Positions 7,992-15,846 of a stretch of DNA of 64,000 nt are shown in pieces. The stretch lies in the NCBI RefSeq assembly GCF_000761245.1, contig NZ_AWOR01000001.1, positions 558,001 through 622,000 on the forward strand. The letters are read 5' to 3'. This stretch comes from Comamonas testosteroni. GTDB lineage: Bacteria > Pseudomonadota > Gammaproteobacteria > Burkholderiales > Burkholderiaceae_C. Both the position numbers and the translations under genes were made by a program. The notes under the pieces were generated by a model. That model did not search any database. It had not been told where the DNA came from and saw only the letters and a program-made list of their open reading frames with translations. Positions within the stretch are counted from its first letter, which is position 1. The number at the start of each line of letters is the position of its first letter.

Positions 7992-8924
7992 ATGCCGGGC
8001 ATAGGAATGGAATATTTGTGGGTGGGAGTGGTGCTGTTTGCGGCGGCGGCGCAGACGGTGCGCAACACGGCCCAGCGCTCGCTGACGACGCAGGTCGGCA
8101 CGCTGCCGGCCACGCTGGTGCGCTTTCTCTATGGCCTGCCGTTTGCCGCCATCTATCTGCTGGCGCTGTATGCGCTGGGCGATCCGTCCCTGGTGCTGCC
8201 GAAGTTCAGCGCCGCCTATCTGGGCTGGATTGCGCTTGGTGCGCTCTTTCAGGTCGCGGCCACGGTCGCCTTGCTCATGGCCATGAAGGAGCGAAACTTT
8301 GCCGTGGCGGTCACGCTGTCCAAGACCGAGGTGCTGCAGGTGGCCCTGTTTGCCGCCATGTTCCTGCATGAGCTACCGACCCGACTGGCGCTGCTGGCCA
8401 TGGTGCTTGCCACCGTGGGCGTGCTGATGCTGTCGCTGCCGCCGCGCGGGCAGCTGTTCACGCTCTCGGCCTGGACCAGCAAATCCTCGGTCTACGGGCT
8501 GATCTGCGGCGCCTGTTTTGCGCTGGCCACGGTGGGCTTTCGCGGCGGTGCGGTCGAGATCGCAACACTGGGCGTGAGCTCGCCCTGGTTGTCGGGGGCC
8601 TGGGGCGTGCTGATTGCGCAGACCATGCAGTCCGTCGTCATGAGCGCCTGGATCGCCAGAACCCATGAGCACGGCCTGCGCCCCATCTTCAAGGCCTGGC
8701 GCATCTCGCTGCTGGCCGGCAGCATGGGCGCTGCGGCCTCGCTGGCCTGGTTCACCGCCTATGCCATGCAGGGGGCGGCCGCCGTGCGCACCTTGGGCAT
8801 GGTGGAGGTGGTGTTCAGCTACATCGTCTCGCGCAAGGTGTTCAGCGAGAAGCTCTCATTGACGGAAAAGCTGGGCATGGCGCTGATGATGCTGGGCCTG
8901 GTGCTGATCTGTCTGCAGCTATGA
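7992..8924 (+). CDS. EamA-family (DMT superfamily) transporter
   Basis: A 310-residue membrane protein with about ten hydrophobic spans arranged as two similar halves, the usual EamA layout; the second half ends in EVVFSYIVSRKVFSEKLS, a common drug/metabolite transporter ending. Substrate unknown. The start could be the ATG at 7992 or the in-frame ATG at 8007. It stands alone: nhaA is divergent and dadA is convergent. A hairpin repeat follows the stop by only 7 bases. Confidence 0.85.
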   Translation: MPGIGMEYLWVGVVLFAAAAQTVRNTAQRSLTTQVGTLPATLVRFLYGLPFAAIYLLALYALGDPSLVLPKFSAAYLGWIALGALFQVAATVALLMAMKERNFAVAVTLSKTEVLQVALFAAMFLHELPTRLALLAMVLATVGVLMLSLPPRGQLFTLSAWTSKSSVYGLICGACFALATVGFRGGAVEIATLGVSSPWLSGAWGVLIAQTMQSVVMSAWIARTHEHGLRPIFKAWRISLLAGSMGAAASLAWFTAYAMQGAAAVRTLGMVEVVFSYIVSRKVFSEKLSLTEKLGMALMMLGLVLICLQL

Positions 8925-8930
8925 TTTCTA

Positions 8931-9008
8931 GAGCTGCTTGCGCTTTCCAATGCTCGTTTTCAAGGTGAAAAGTCCTTGAAACTAAGTATGGAATTGCGCA
9001 AGAAGCTC
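8931..9008. repeat. Dispersed nested-hairpin repeat, copy 1
   Basis: GAGCTGCTTGCGC (8931-8943) pairs with GCGCAAGAAGCTC (8996-9008) with one mismatch; inside, TTTCAAGG (8958-8965) pairs with CCTTGAAA (8974-8981). The two side spacers are both 14 nt and contain TTCCA/TGGAA. It lies between convergent genes and may end transcription in both directions. It has the same plan as the copy at 57962-58047. Confidence 0.7.
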
Positions 9009-9074
9009 CTTAAACAATAGCTTTCTGCAGCGGCGAGGCGCGATGCGTGTCTGGCTTGTTGCTGCAGGCAGCTA

Positions 9075-10343
9075 TCAGGCGCTGGCAGTGCTCAGCGTGG
9101 CCGGCCGGGACTGCCTGCTGGCGCTGCCCATGGACTGCAGCACGACATCGCCGACCATGTCGGCGGTGACGGCCGACAAGGTCCAGCCCAGATGGCCGTG
9201 GCCGGTGTTGTAGAACACGCAGGGCTTGTTGCCAGGGCCCACGCGCGGCAGCATGTCCGGCATCATGGGACGCAGACCGGCCCAGGGCACCACGCTGCGT
9301 GTGCTGACGCCCGGGAAGCATTGCTGCACCCATTCGATGAGCGGGCGGATACGGTCGGCGCGGATGTCCTTGTTGTAGCCGTTGAATTCGGCCGTGCCGG
9401 CCACGCGAAAGCGATCGTCTCCGAGGCGGCTGGTGACCAGCTTGGTCTCGTCGTCCAGCAGGCTCACCAAGGGGGCAGCGGCTCGGCTGGCTTCGTCCGG
9501 CAGATTGACCGTGATGGAGTAGCCCTTGACCGGATAGATGTTGACGCTGTCGCCGAGCTGAGCGGCCAGCGCGCGGCTGGCCGTGCCTGCGCAGACGACC
9601 ATGGCGTCGAAGGTCGAGGTCTCGGTTTCCAGACCCTGGCGCACGGTCACGCTGGCCTGCTTGCCATTGCTGTTCACTGACACGATTTCCTGGCCGTAGC
9701 GGCATTGCACGCCCAGTCGCTCGCAGGCGGCGGCCAGGCCGCTGGTGAACTTGTGGATGTCGCCGGTGGAGTCGCTCTCGGTGAAGTAGCCGCCATAGAA
9801 GGTTCCGGACAGGGTCGGCTCGATGGACCGCATCTCCTGCGGTGTCACGGCGCGGCGCTCCAGCCCGCCTTTGGCCAGCAACTGGGAAACCTTGCCTGCA
9901 TGTTCAAAGCCTGCTCGGTCGCGGTAGATATGCAAGATGCCTTTTTGCTTCAGATCGAAGTCAATGCCTTCGCTGGCCGCCCAGTCAAACAGGTGTTCGC
10001 GCGCCGCAATAGCCAGCCTGGCGGTCTCCACGGTGTTTTTCTCGTAATGGGGGATGGCCGCGAGAAACTGGCAGAACCAGGAAATCTTGTGCCAGCTGGG
10101 CTTGGGGTTGAGCAGTAGCGGTGCATCGCTCTTGAGCATCCATTTGAGGCCCTTGACGATGGTGGACCAATGGGTCCAGACCTCGGCGTTCGAGGCCGAG
10201 AGCTGGCCGCCATTGGCGAACGAGGTTTCCATGGCGGCATTGCGCTGCTTCTCGAACAGGGTGACGGAAAATCCGCGGCGTGCGAGGGCGTAGGCGGTGG
10301 TCACTCCCGTGATGCCACCGCCGATGACGGCGATTGTCTTCAT
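9075..10343 (-). CDS. dadA: D-amino-acid dehydrogenase (FAD), small subunit
   Basis: A 422-residue FAD flavoprotein that oxidatively deaminates D-amino acids (typically D-alanine) to 2-oxo acids at the inner membrane. The N-terminus carries the dinucleotide fold IGGGITGVTTAYALARRG, followed by ETSFANGGQLSASNAEVW, which is typical of DadA. The C-terminal FAD loop is VFYNTGHGHLGWTLSAVTA. No alanine racemase gene is next to it. Its leader carries a tandem glycine riboswitch, so glycine is predicted to control it; the true substrate could therefore be glycine or sarcosine-like, as in the related glycine oxidases. The ATG is at 10341-10343 with a weak ribosome site. Confidence 0.9.
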   Translation of the reverse strand: MKTIAVIGGGITGVTTAYALARRGFSVTLFEKQRNAAMETSFANGGQLSASNAEVWTHWSTIVKGLKWMLKSDAPLLLNPKPSWHKISWFCQFLAAIPHYEKNTVETARLAIAAREHLFDWAASEGIDFDLKQKGILHIYRDRAGFEHAGKVSQLLAKGGLERRAVTPQEMRSIEPTLSGTFYGGYFTESDSTGDIHKFTSGLAAACERLGVQCRYGQEIVSVNSNGKQASVTVRQGLETETSTFDAMVVCAGTASRALAAQLGDSVNIYPVKGYSITVNLPDEASRAAAPLVSLLDDETKLVTSRLGDDRFRVAGTAEFNGYNKDIRADRIRPLIEWVQQCFPGVSTRSVVPWAGLRPMMPDMLPRVGPGNKPCVFYNTGHGHLGWTLSAVTADMVGDVVLQSMGSASRQSRPATLSTASA

Positions 10344-10414
10344 GATTCAGATTCCAGAGACGTCAAGGGTGGAGCCCGTGCGCAACATGCGCAGCGGACG
10401 CCCCCTCTGTTCTG

Positions 10415-10620
10415 GACCTGAGAGATTCACGAGGCAGGGCCTTGCGGCGCTGCTCGCTTGCTCCTTCGGTATGCCCGGCGGACGATGACGTCCGGACATT
10501 CTTCAGAGTGTGTGAAAGCGATGCCGATCCTTTGGCCTGAGAGTTTCCGGGGCGGTTGCTCCTTCGGCGCTGCATGCGCCAAGTTTGCGCTGCAGTCTCT
10601 CTCGGCATCACCGGGCTGAG
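10415..10620 (-). ncRNA. Tandem glycine riboswitch in the dadA leader
   Basis: Reading the minus strand, two copies of the glycine aptamer core follow each other. Aptamer 1 (about 10536-10606) has GAGAGAC, CGCCGAAGGAGCAA and ACTCTCAGG. Aptamer 2 (about 10417-10506) has ACCGAAGGAGCAAGCG and AATCTCTCAGG. The GAAGGAGCAA plus TCTCAGG pair is the diagnostic core of the glycine riboswitch class, and the tandem layout is its classic form. It ends about 70 nt before the dadA start, and no intrinsic terminator is obvious after it, which hints at translational control or a hidden switch. The class is firm; the expression platform is not worked out. Confidence 0.92.
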
Positions 10621-10713
10621 AGCCTGTGGGCAAATGTAGGAAGAACGGCGGCGCCTGGATATACGGGTTTTCTAGACTTCTGCGCCGGGGCAGGCCGTGC
10701 TTCGCTTCTTTTA

Positions 10714-10797
10714 TTTGATAGCGGCTAGCGCTTGTTCTTTAAAGACTTTCTTGTGTTTTCATAAGGAAAGTGAATGTATTCATGCGCAAGAAGCTTC
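10714..10797. repeat. Dispersed nested-hairpin repeat, degenerate copy 2
   Basis: The left arm TTTGATAGC (10714-10722) then AGCGCTTG (10727-10734) matches the copy at 57962 exactly. The right arm GCGCAAGAAGCTTCC (10784-10798) instead matches copy 1 at 8996. An inner stem ACTTTC/GAAAGT (10745-10750 with 10766-10771) is present. It looks like a decayed or recombinant member. Confidence 0.55.
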
Positions 10798-11046
10798 CGA
10801 ATTCATAGCGTTAAGCGCTGTCAAGTGCCGCTGAGCAGCCCCAGAGTCAACCCCTGCATTGACATGACGGGTCATGGTCGGCGGTGGATTTGGGCAAAAT
10901 ATCGTCTTTGCCTGTCAATTGGCCCGGCGATATCACCGCTTTGCCATTGAAGCACCCGACTGGGGTGGCTGCCGATTCAGGATGCAACTGGCCTATCCGC
11001 CATGGCGTTCTGCTGTCATGGCTTCGTTCCTTTGTCCTTGTTGACC

Positions 11047-11069
11047 GCGACCGTCATGGTCGCCTTTTT
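11047..11069 (+). terminator. Leader terminator upstream of lysP
   Basis: The stem GCGACC/GGTCGC (11047-11052 with 11058-11063), loop GTCAT, is followed by C and five Ts (11065-11069). It lies 78 nt before the lysP start on the same strand, so it could be an attenuator or the end of a short upstream transcript. Confidence 0.55.
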
Positions 11070-11146
11070 GCGTTGCCTGTCGCAGCGCCTGCGGGATGGT
11101 TGGGTGTTTTGTCTGGATGGGCGCAAACCATTACAACAAGACATTT

Positions 11147-12667
11147 ATGTCCCAACCCAACTCAAGCCAGCAGCTCGCGCCGACTGGCGATGGTGACGAT
11201 AACCAGCCCCGCTTGCACCGGGTGCTCAAGCAGCGCCACCTGAGCATGATCGCCATTGGCGGCGCCATCGGAACGGGCCTGTTCGTGGCCTCCGGCTCGG
11301 CCATCGCCCAGATCGGCCCGGGCGGAGCCGTGCTCACCTATCTGCTCATCGGCATCATGGTGTACTACATCATGACCAGTCTGGGCGAGCTGGCTGCCTT
11401 CATGCCAGTGGCCGGCTCTTTCTCTACTTATGCCTCGCGCTATGTGGATCGCGGCTTCGGCTTTGCGCTGGGCTGGAACTTCTGGTTCAGCTGGGCCGTG
11501 GTGGTGGCCGTGGATCTGGTGGCCTCGCAGCTGGTCATGGCCTACTGGTTTCCCAATGTGCCGGGCATCCTCTGGAGCGGCCTGTTCCTGCTGCTGATGG
11601 TGGGGCTGAACGCGTTTTCCGCGCGCGGCTTTGCCGAGGCCGAGTACTGGTTCGCGCTGATCAAGGTGCTGGCCGTAGTGGCCTTTCTGATCACCGGCGT
11701 GCTGATTCTGTTCGGCATCATCAGCAACGGCCATGTGCCTGGCTTCGAGAACTGGACCACGGGCGATGCGCCATTCGTCGGCAATTTCGCGACCTTTGTG
11801 GGCGTGGCCATGATCGTGGCCTATTCCTTCCAGGGCACGGAGCTGGTGGGCGTTGCTGCGGGCGAATCCGAAAACCCGCGCGAGAACGTGCCACGTGCGA
11901 TTCGCCAGGTGTTCTGGCGCATCCTGCTGTTCTATGTGCTGGCCATCATCGTCATCGGCTTTCTGATTCCCTATACCGATCCGCAGCTGCTGCGCACCGA
12001 TGTGGCCGATATCGCCGTGAGCCCGTTCACGCTGGTGTTCCAGCACGCGGGTCTGCTGTCGGCGGCCACGGTGATGAATGCGGTGATCCTGACCTCGGTG
12101 CTGTCGGCAGGTAACTCCGGCATGTATGCAGCCACGCGCATGCTCTACAACATGGCGACCGAGGGCAATGCGCCGCGCATCTTCTCCCGGCTGACCCAGA
12201 ACGGCGTGCCGCTGGTGGCCTTGATCGGCAGCACGCTGGTTGCCAGCCTGTGCCTGTTTTCCTCGCTCTACAGCCCGCAGGCCGTCTATATCTGGCTGTT
12301 GAATCTGGCCGGCATGACGGAGTTCATCGTCTGGCTGGGCATTGCCGTCAGCCACTACCGTTTCCGTCGCGGCTATGTCATGCATGGTCACGATGTGGGC
12401 CTGCTGCCCTACAAGGCCGGCGCCTTCCCCTTCGGCCCCATCTTTGCCTTCGTGCTGTGTCTGGTGGTGACGCTGGGCCAGAACTACCAGGCCTTCCTGG
12501 AAGATCGCATCGATTGGGGCGGGGTGGTCTCGACCTATCTGGGCATTCCGCTGTTCCTGCTGTTCTGGCTGGGTTACTGGCTGGTCAAGCGCAAGACCTG
12601 GATCAGCTATGCCGATATGCGCTTTGACGAGCTCGAAGACATCAAGCAGGGCAAGGTGTCGTCCTGA
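11147..12667 (+). CDS. lysP: Lysine-specific permease (amino acid:H+ symporter, AAT family)
   Basis: A 506-residue inner-membrane amino-acid permease with about twelve spans. Long stretches match E. coli LysP as I recall it: IGTGLFVASG, SLGELAAFMPV, GFGFALGWN, SFQGTELVGVAAGESE, IPYTDP, SVLSAGNSGMYAATRMLY, and HYRFRRGYVMHGHD. This closeness favours lysine over other cationic or neutral substrates. The start at 11147 (MSQPNSSQ) removes an improbable upstream extension; the ribosome site is poor. It diverges from dadA and has a terminator-like hairpin in its leader. Confidence 0.88.
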   Translation: MSQPNSSQQLAPTGDGDDNQPRLHRVLKQRHLSMIAIGGAIGTGLFVASGSAIAQIGPGGAVLTYLLIGIMVYYIMTSLGELAAFMPVAGSFSTYASRYVDRGFGFALGWNFWFSWAVVVAVDLVASQLVMAYWFPNVPGILWSGLFLLLMVGLNAFSARGFAEAEYWFALIKVLAVVAFLITGVLILFGIISNGHVPGFENWTTGDAPFVGNFATFVGVAMIVAYSFQGTELVGVAAGESENPRENVPRAIRQVFWRILLFYVLAIIVIGFLIPYTDPQLLRTDVADIAVSPFTLVFQHAGLLSAATVMNAVILTSVLSAGNSGMYAATRMLYNMATEGNAPRIFSRLTQNGVPLVALIGSTLVASLCLFSSLYSPQAVYIWLLNLAGMTEFIVWLGIAVSHYRFRRGYVMHGHDVGLLPYKAGAFPFGPIFAFVLCLVVTLGQNYQAFLEDRIDWGGVVSTYLGIPLFLLFWLGYWLVKRKTWISYADMRFDELEDIKQGKVSS

Positions 12668-12676
12668 GGCGGTTTG

Positions 12677-12723
12677 AGCCTTCCCCTTCTCCAGGCGGGA
12701 AGGGGTAGCGGCAGGGGCTGGCA
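12677..12723. other. C/G-rich inverted repeat after lysP
   Basis: CCTTCCC and GGGAAGG arms flank a short loop just after the lysP stop and before dinB. No T-tract follows. It may be a weak terminator or a repeat remnant. Confidence 0.35.
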
Positions 12724-12803
12724 CTGCTTGCGGTATCCCGTTGCCTGTGTGCCTGTTTGACGCATCGCGGCCGTCTCTTGCCAGCGCAGGCAAAATCGGC
12801 ACT

Positions 12804-14078
12804 GTGAGCGATCTTCCCCCCAGCCCCGAGCCCAGGCCCAGGCGCATAGCGCATCTGGACATGGATGCGTTCTACGCCTCCGTGGAGCTGCTGCGCTACC
12901 CGCAGCTCAAGGGGCTGCCGGTGGTCATCGGCGGCGGGCGGCGCAGCTTTGACGAGCAGCTGCTGGCGCGGCATGCGGGGCGGCCGCTGTCCGAGATCCC
13001 GGTGGCCGACTTTCCACTGCTGCGCGATTACACGGGGCGCGGCGTGATCACCACGGCCACCTATGCCGCCCGGCAGTTCGGCGTGGGCTCGGCCATGGGC
13101 ATGATGAAGGCCGCAAGGCTGTGTCCGCAGGCGATTCTTCTGCCCGTGGACTTTGCCGAGTACCGGCGCTTTTCCCGGGCCTTCAAAGAGATCATCGTGT
13201 CGATTGCGCCGCTTATGGAAAACCGCGGCGTGGACGAGGTCTACATCGACTTCACCGACGTGCCGGGCGGCCAGCGCGAAGGTGGACGCGTGCTGGCCCG
13301 GCTGATCCAGAAATCCATCTTCGATGCCACAGGCCTGACCTGCTCGGTCGGTGTGGCGCCCAACAAGCTGCTGGCCAAGATGGCCAGCGAGTTCAACAAG
13401 CCCAACGGCATCTCCATCGTCCAGCCCGAAGACCTGCAAAGCCGGATCTGGCCGCTGGCCTGCCGCAAGGTCAACGGCATAGGCCCCAAGGCCGATGCCA
13501 AGCTCAAGAGCCTGGGCATAGAAACCATTGGCGACCTGGCCGCGCAAAGCCTTCCCCAGCTGCTGCACTGGTTTGGCAAGAGCTATGGCCACTGGCTGCA
13601 CGAGTCGGCCTGGGGGCGCGACGAGCGCGCCGTGGTGACCGAGAGCGAGCCGGTGTCCATGAGCCGCGAGACCACCTTCGAGCGCGATCTGCATGCCGTA
13701 CGCGACAAGGCCGAGCTGGGCGCGATCTTCACGGACCTGTGCGAGCGCGTGGCCGAGGATCTGCGGCGCAAGGGCTATGTGGGGCGCACCGTGGGCATCA
13801 AGCTGCGCTATGACGACTTCAGGATCGCCACGCGGGACCAGACCCTGAACCTGCCGATACAGGATGCGGCCGCCATCCGCCTGGCCGCAGGCCAATGCCT
13901 CAAGCGCGTGCCGCTGGGCAAGCGCATCAGGCTGCTGGGGGTCAAGGTCTCGGGCCTGATTGCCGAGCCGCTCTGGCAGGCCAGCGCCCACGATCCGGTG
14001 GCAAGAGAGCTGCTGCTCAGACCCCATGGTTTGACCTCGGTCAAGCATTCGGATCCCTATACCGCATCTCTGTTCTGA
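12804..14078 (+). CDS. dinB: DNA polymerase IV (Y-family, translesion)
   Basis: A 424-residue error-prone polymerase that copies past damaged template bases. Catalytic carboxylates are Asp19 in HLDMDAFYASVE and Asp144-Glu145 in RGVDEVYIDFTD; the steric gate position is Tyr24. A helix-hairpin-helix (CRKVNGIGPKADAKL) and little-finger domain follow. The C-terminus PYTASLF resembles a sliding-clamp peptide. Compared with E. coli DinB there is an insert of about 30 residues between VVIGGG and GVITTATYAARQ (near residues 50-80), in the fingers. I chose GTG at 12804 (VSDLPP) over a TTG at 12741. No LexA box was recognised upstream. Confidence 0.93.
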   Translation: MSDLPPSPEPRPRRIAHLDMDAFYASVELLRYPQLKGLPVVIGGGRRSFDEQLLARHAGRPLSEIPVADFPLLRDYTGRGVITTATYAARQFGVGSAMGMMKAARLCPQAILLPVDFAEYRRFSRAFKEIIVSIAPLMENRGVDEVYIDFTDVPGGQREGGRVLARLIQKSIFDATGLTCSVGVAPNKLLAKMASEFNKPNGISIVQPEDLQSRIWPLACRKVNGIGPKADAKLKSLGIETIGDLAAQSLPQLLHWFGKSYGHWLHESAWGRDERAVVTESEPVSMSRETTFERDLHAVRDKAELGAIFTDLCERVAEDLRRKGYVGRTVGIKLRYDDFRIATRDQTLNLPIQDAAAIRLAAGQCLKRVPLGKRIRLLGVKVSGLIAEPLWQASAHDPVARELLLRPHGLTSVKHSDPYTASLF

Positions 14079-14094
14079 GCTTTGGGGCTCGGGA

Positions 14095-14113
14095 ATCATC
14101 GCTGTGCGATGAT
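14095..14113. other. Small perfect hairpin downstream of dinB
   Basis: ATCATCG/CGATGAT with a 5-nt loop lies between dinB and the chemotaxis gene. It lacks a T-tract. It may be a weak terminator or a protein site. Confidence 0.35.
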
Positions 14114-14215
14114 CCAAGTGTGAATTTGTGTATCTGGTTAACCAGCTGCCTACGGGATGCCTGATCGCTCACTCTCGAACAAAAACTACATAGGCCTATT
14201 GGAGGAGTGCAAAGC

Positions 14216-15772
14216 ATGCGCCTGAACCTGCCGGTATCTCAACAAAACTACGACTTTCCGGGTGACGAGCTGCTGGTCTCCAGCACCAACACCAAGGGCG
14301 AGATCACGCATTGCAACCCGGCCTTCGTGCGCGTCAGCGGCTATGGCTATGAAGAGCTGATCGGTCAGCCGCACAATCTGATCCGCCACCCGGACATGCC
14401 GGCCGCCGCCTTCAAGGACATGTGGCGCACCATCGCCCATGGCTATCCCTGGACGGCACTGGTCAAGAACCGCCGCAAGAACGGCGACCACTACTGGGTG
14501 CGCGCCAATGTCACGCCCATCATGGAAGGTGGCAAGCCCAGCGGCTATCTGTCGGTGCGCACCAAGCCCTCGGCCGCCGAAGTGGCCGCAGCCGAAGCCC
14601 TGTATGCGCGCATGCGCAACGAGGAAAAGCAGGCACAGGCCAGCTTCCGCCTGCGCGCAGGCGCGGTGCGCCGCCTGGGACTGATGGGCTGGTGGGACGG
14701 CCGCAAGGACGTGGGCCTGGTGGCGCGCATGGCCTGGTTGCTGGCCATCGTGGCCTTGATCGCCATGCTGCCCGATTTGCTGGGCTGGCAGGGCGCAGCG
14801 GCCTGGGGCTGGCGTGCTGCAAGCCTGGTGGCAGGCGGCGCATTCGTGCTGTGGCGCTTTCAACGGCGCTGCGTGGCGGGACTTGAGGAAGCCAGCCGCT
14901 TTGCGGCCGATGTGGCAGCCTGCAATCTGAGCACCGAATGCAGCCAGAGCTACAGCGGTGCCATGGGGGCGCTGATGCTGCGGCTGCAGCAGATCCAGAT
15001 CAATCTGCGCGCCGTGGTGGGCGATGTGCGCACCGAGGTGCAGGGTTTTGCCCAGACCGCCCATGAAATCGCCCAGAGCAGTTTTGATCTGGCAGGGCGT
15101 ACCGAGTCGCAGGCCACCAGCCTGCAGCAGACGGCGGCCTCGATGGAGGAAATTTCAGGCACGGTGTCGCAGACGGCCGATACGGCCCAGTTCATGGCCG
15201 GTGCCAGCGACGAGAGCAGCAAGGTGGCCAGCCGCAGCGGCGCGGCCATCAGCGAGGTGGGCCAGGCCATGGAACATATCCGGGGCTCCTCCACCCGCAT
15301 GAGCGAAATCATTGGCGTGATCGAGAGCATTGCCTTCCAGACCAATCTGCTGGCACTGAACGCGGCAGTGGAGGCGGCGCGGGCTGGCGAGCAGGGTCGC
15401 GGCTTTGCCGTGGTGGCGGGCGAGGTCCGGGCACTGGCCCAGCGCAGTGCCGAGGCGGCCAAGGAGATCAGCGTGCTCATCAACCGCACGGTCGACGGCA
15501 TCAACGACGGCAATGCGCGCATGCGTGCCGCGGGCCAGACCATAGACGGCATGGTGCAGGCCGTGGACAAGGTCGGCTCCCTGGTGCACCAGATCAGCAT
15601 TGCCACGCGTGAGCAATCGATAGGCATCTCCCAGGTCAACGAGGCCGTGGCCCAGCTCGACTCCGTGACCCAGCAGAATGCGGCTTTGGTGGAGCAGTCG
15701 ACCAGCGCCGCGCAATCGCTGCGCCAGAGTGCCAAGACGCTGGAGCGTTCGGTGGACGTGTTCCATCTTTAG
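14216..15772 (+). CDS. Methyl-accepting chemotaxis protein with N-terminal PAS domain (Aer-like)
   Basis: A 518-residue receptor. Residues 1-120 form a PAS domain with [21 protein letters not shown] and [14 protein letters not shown], close to the FAD-binding PAS of the redox/aerotaxis sensor Aer. Two hydrophobic spans follow near residues 165-210, with no periplasmic loop of note. The C-terminal signalling domain carries the conserved hairpin tip [20 protein letters not shown] and [17 protein letters not shown], which bind CheA/CheW. The ATG at 14216 is preceded by GGAGG at 10 nt. It stands alone with its own terminator. Energy or oxygen sensing is inferred from the Aer-like layout. Confidence 0.9.
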   Translation: MRLNLPVSQQNYDFPGDELLVSSTNTKGEITHCNPAFVRVSGYGYEELIGQPHNLIRHPDMPAAAFKDMWRTIAHGYPWTALVKNRRKNGDHYWVRANVTPIMEGGKPSGYLSVRTKPSAAEVAAAEALYARMRNEEKQAQASFRLRAGAVRRLGLMGWWDGRKDVGLVARMAWLLAIVALIAMLPDLLGWQGAAAWGWRAASLVAGGAFVLWRFQRRCVAGLEEASRFAADVAACNLSTECSQSYSGAMGALMLRLQQIQINLRAVVGDVRTEVQGFAQTAHEIAQSSFDLAGRTESQATSLQQTAASMEEISGTVSQTADTAQFMAGASDESSKVASRSGAAISEVGQAMEHIRGSSTRMSEIIGVIESIAFQTNLLALNAAVEAARAGEQGRGFAVVAGEVRALAQRSAEAAKEISVLINRTVDGINDGNARMRAAGQTIDGMVQAVDKVGSLVHQISIATREQSIGISQVNEAVAQLDSVTQQNAALVEQSTSAAQSLRQSAKTLERSVDVFHL

Positions 15773-15792
15773 GCTTTTGCCATATTGCTCTG

Positions 15793-15819
15793 AAAAGGCA
15801 GCCGTGGAGCTGCCTTTTT
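15793..15819 (+). terminator. Intrinsic terminator of the chemotaxis gene
   Basis: AAAAGGCAGC/GCTGCCTTTT (15793-15802 with 15809-15818), 6-nt loop, followed by Ts. It is 20 nt past the stop codon. Confidence 0.85.
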
Positions 15820-15846
15820 CACATCGGCTTTCGGTAGGATTGCGGC

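Larger units (their letters stand above)
10344..11146. other. Long divergent control region between dadA and lysP
   Basis: This 803-base gap contains the dadA leader with a tandem glycine riboswitch (10415-10620, minus), a copy of the nested-hairpin repeat (10714-10797) and a leader terminator before lysP (11047-11069). I see no real protein gene in it apart from a possible very short leader peptide at 11018-11044. Confidence 0.7.

Noticed and set aside
11162..14117. Long minus-strand frames opposite lysP and dinB
   Set aside because: They are antisense shadows with Gln/His-rich composition and no domain; the plus strand encodes well-recognised proteins.
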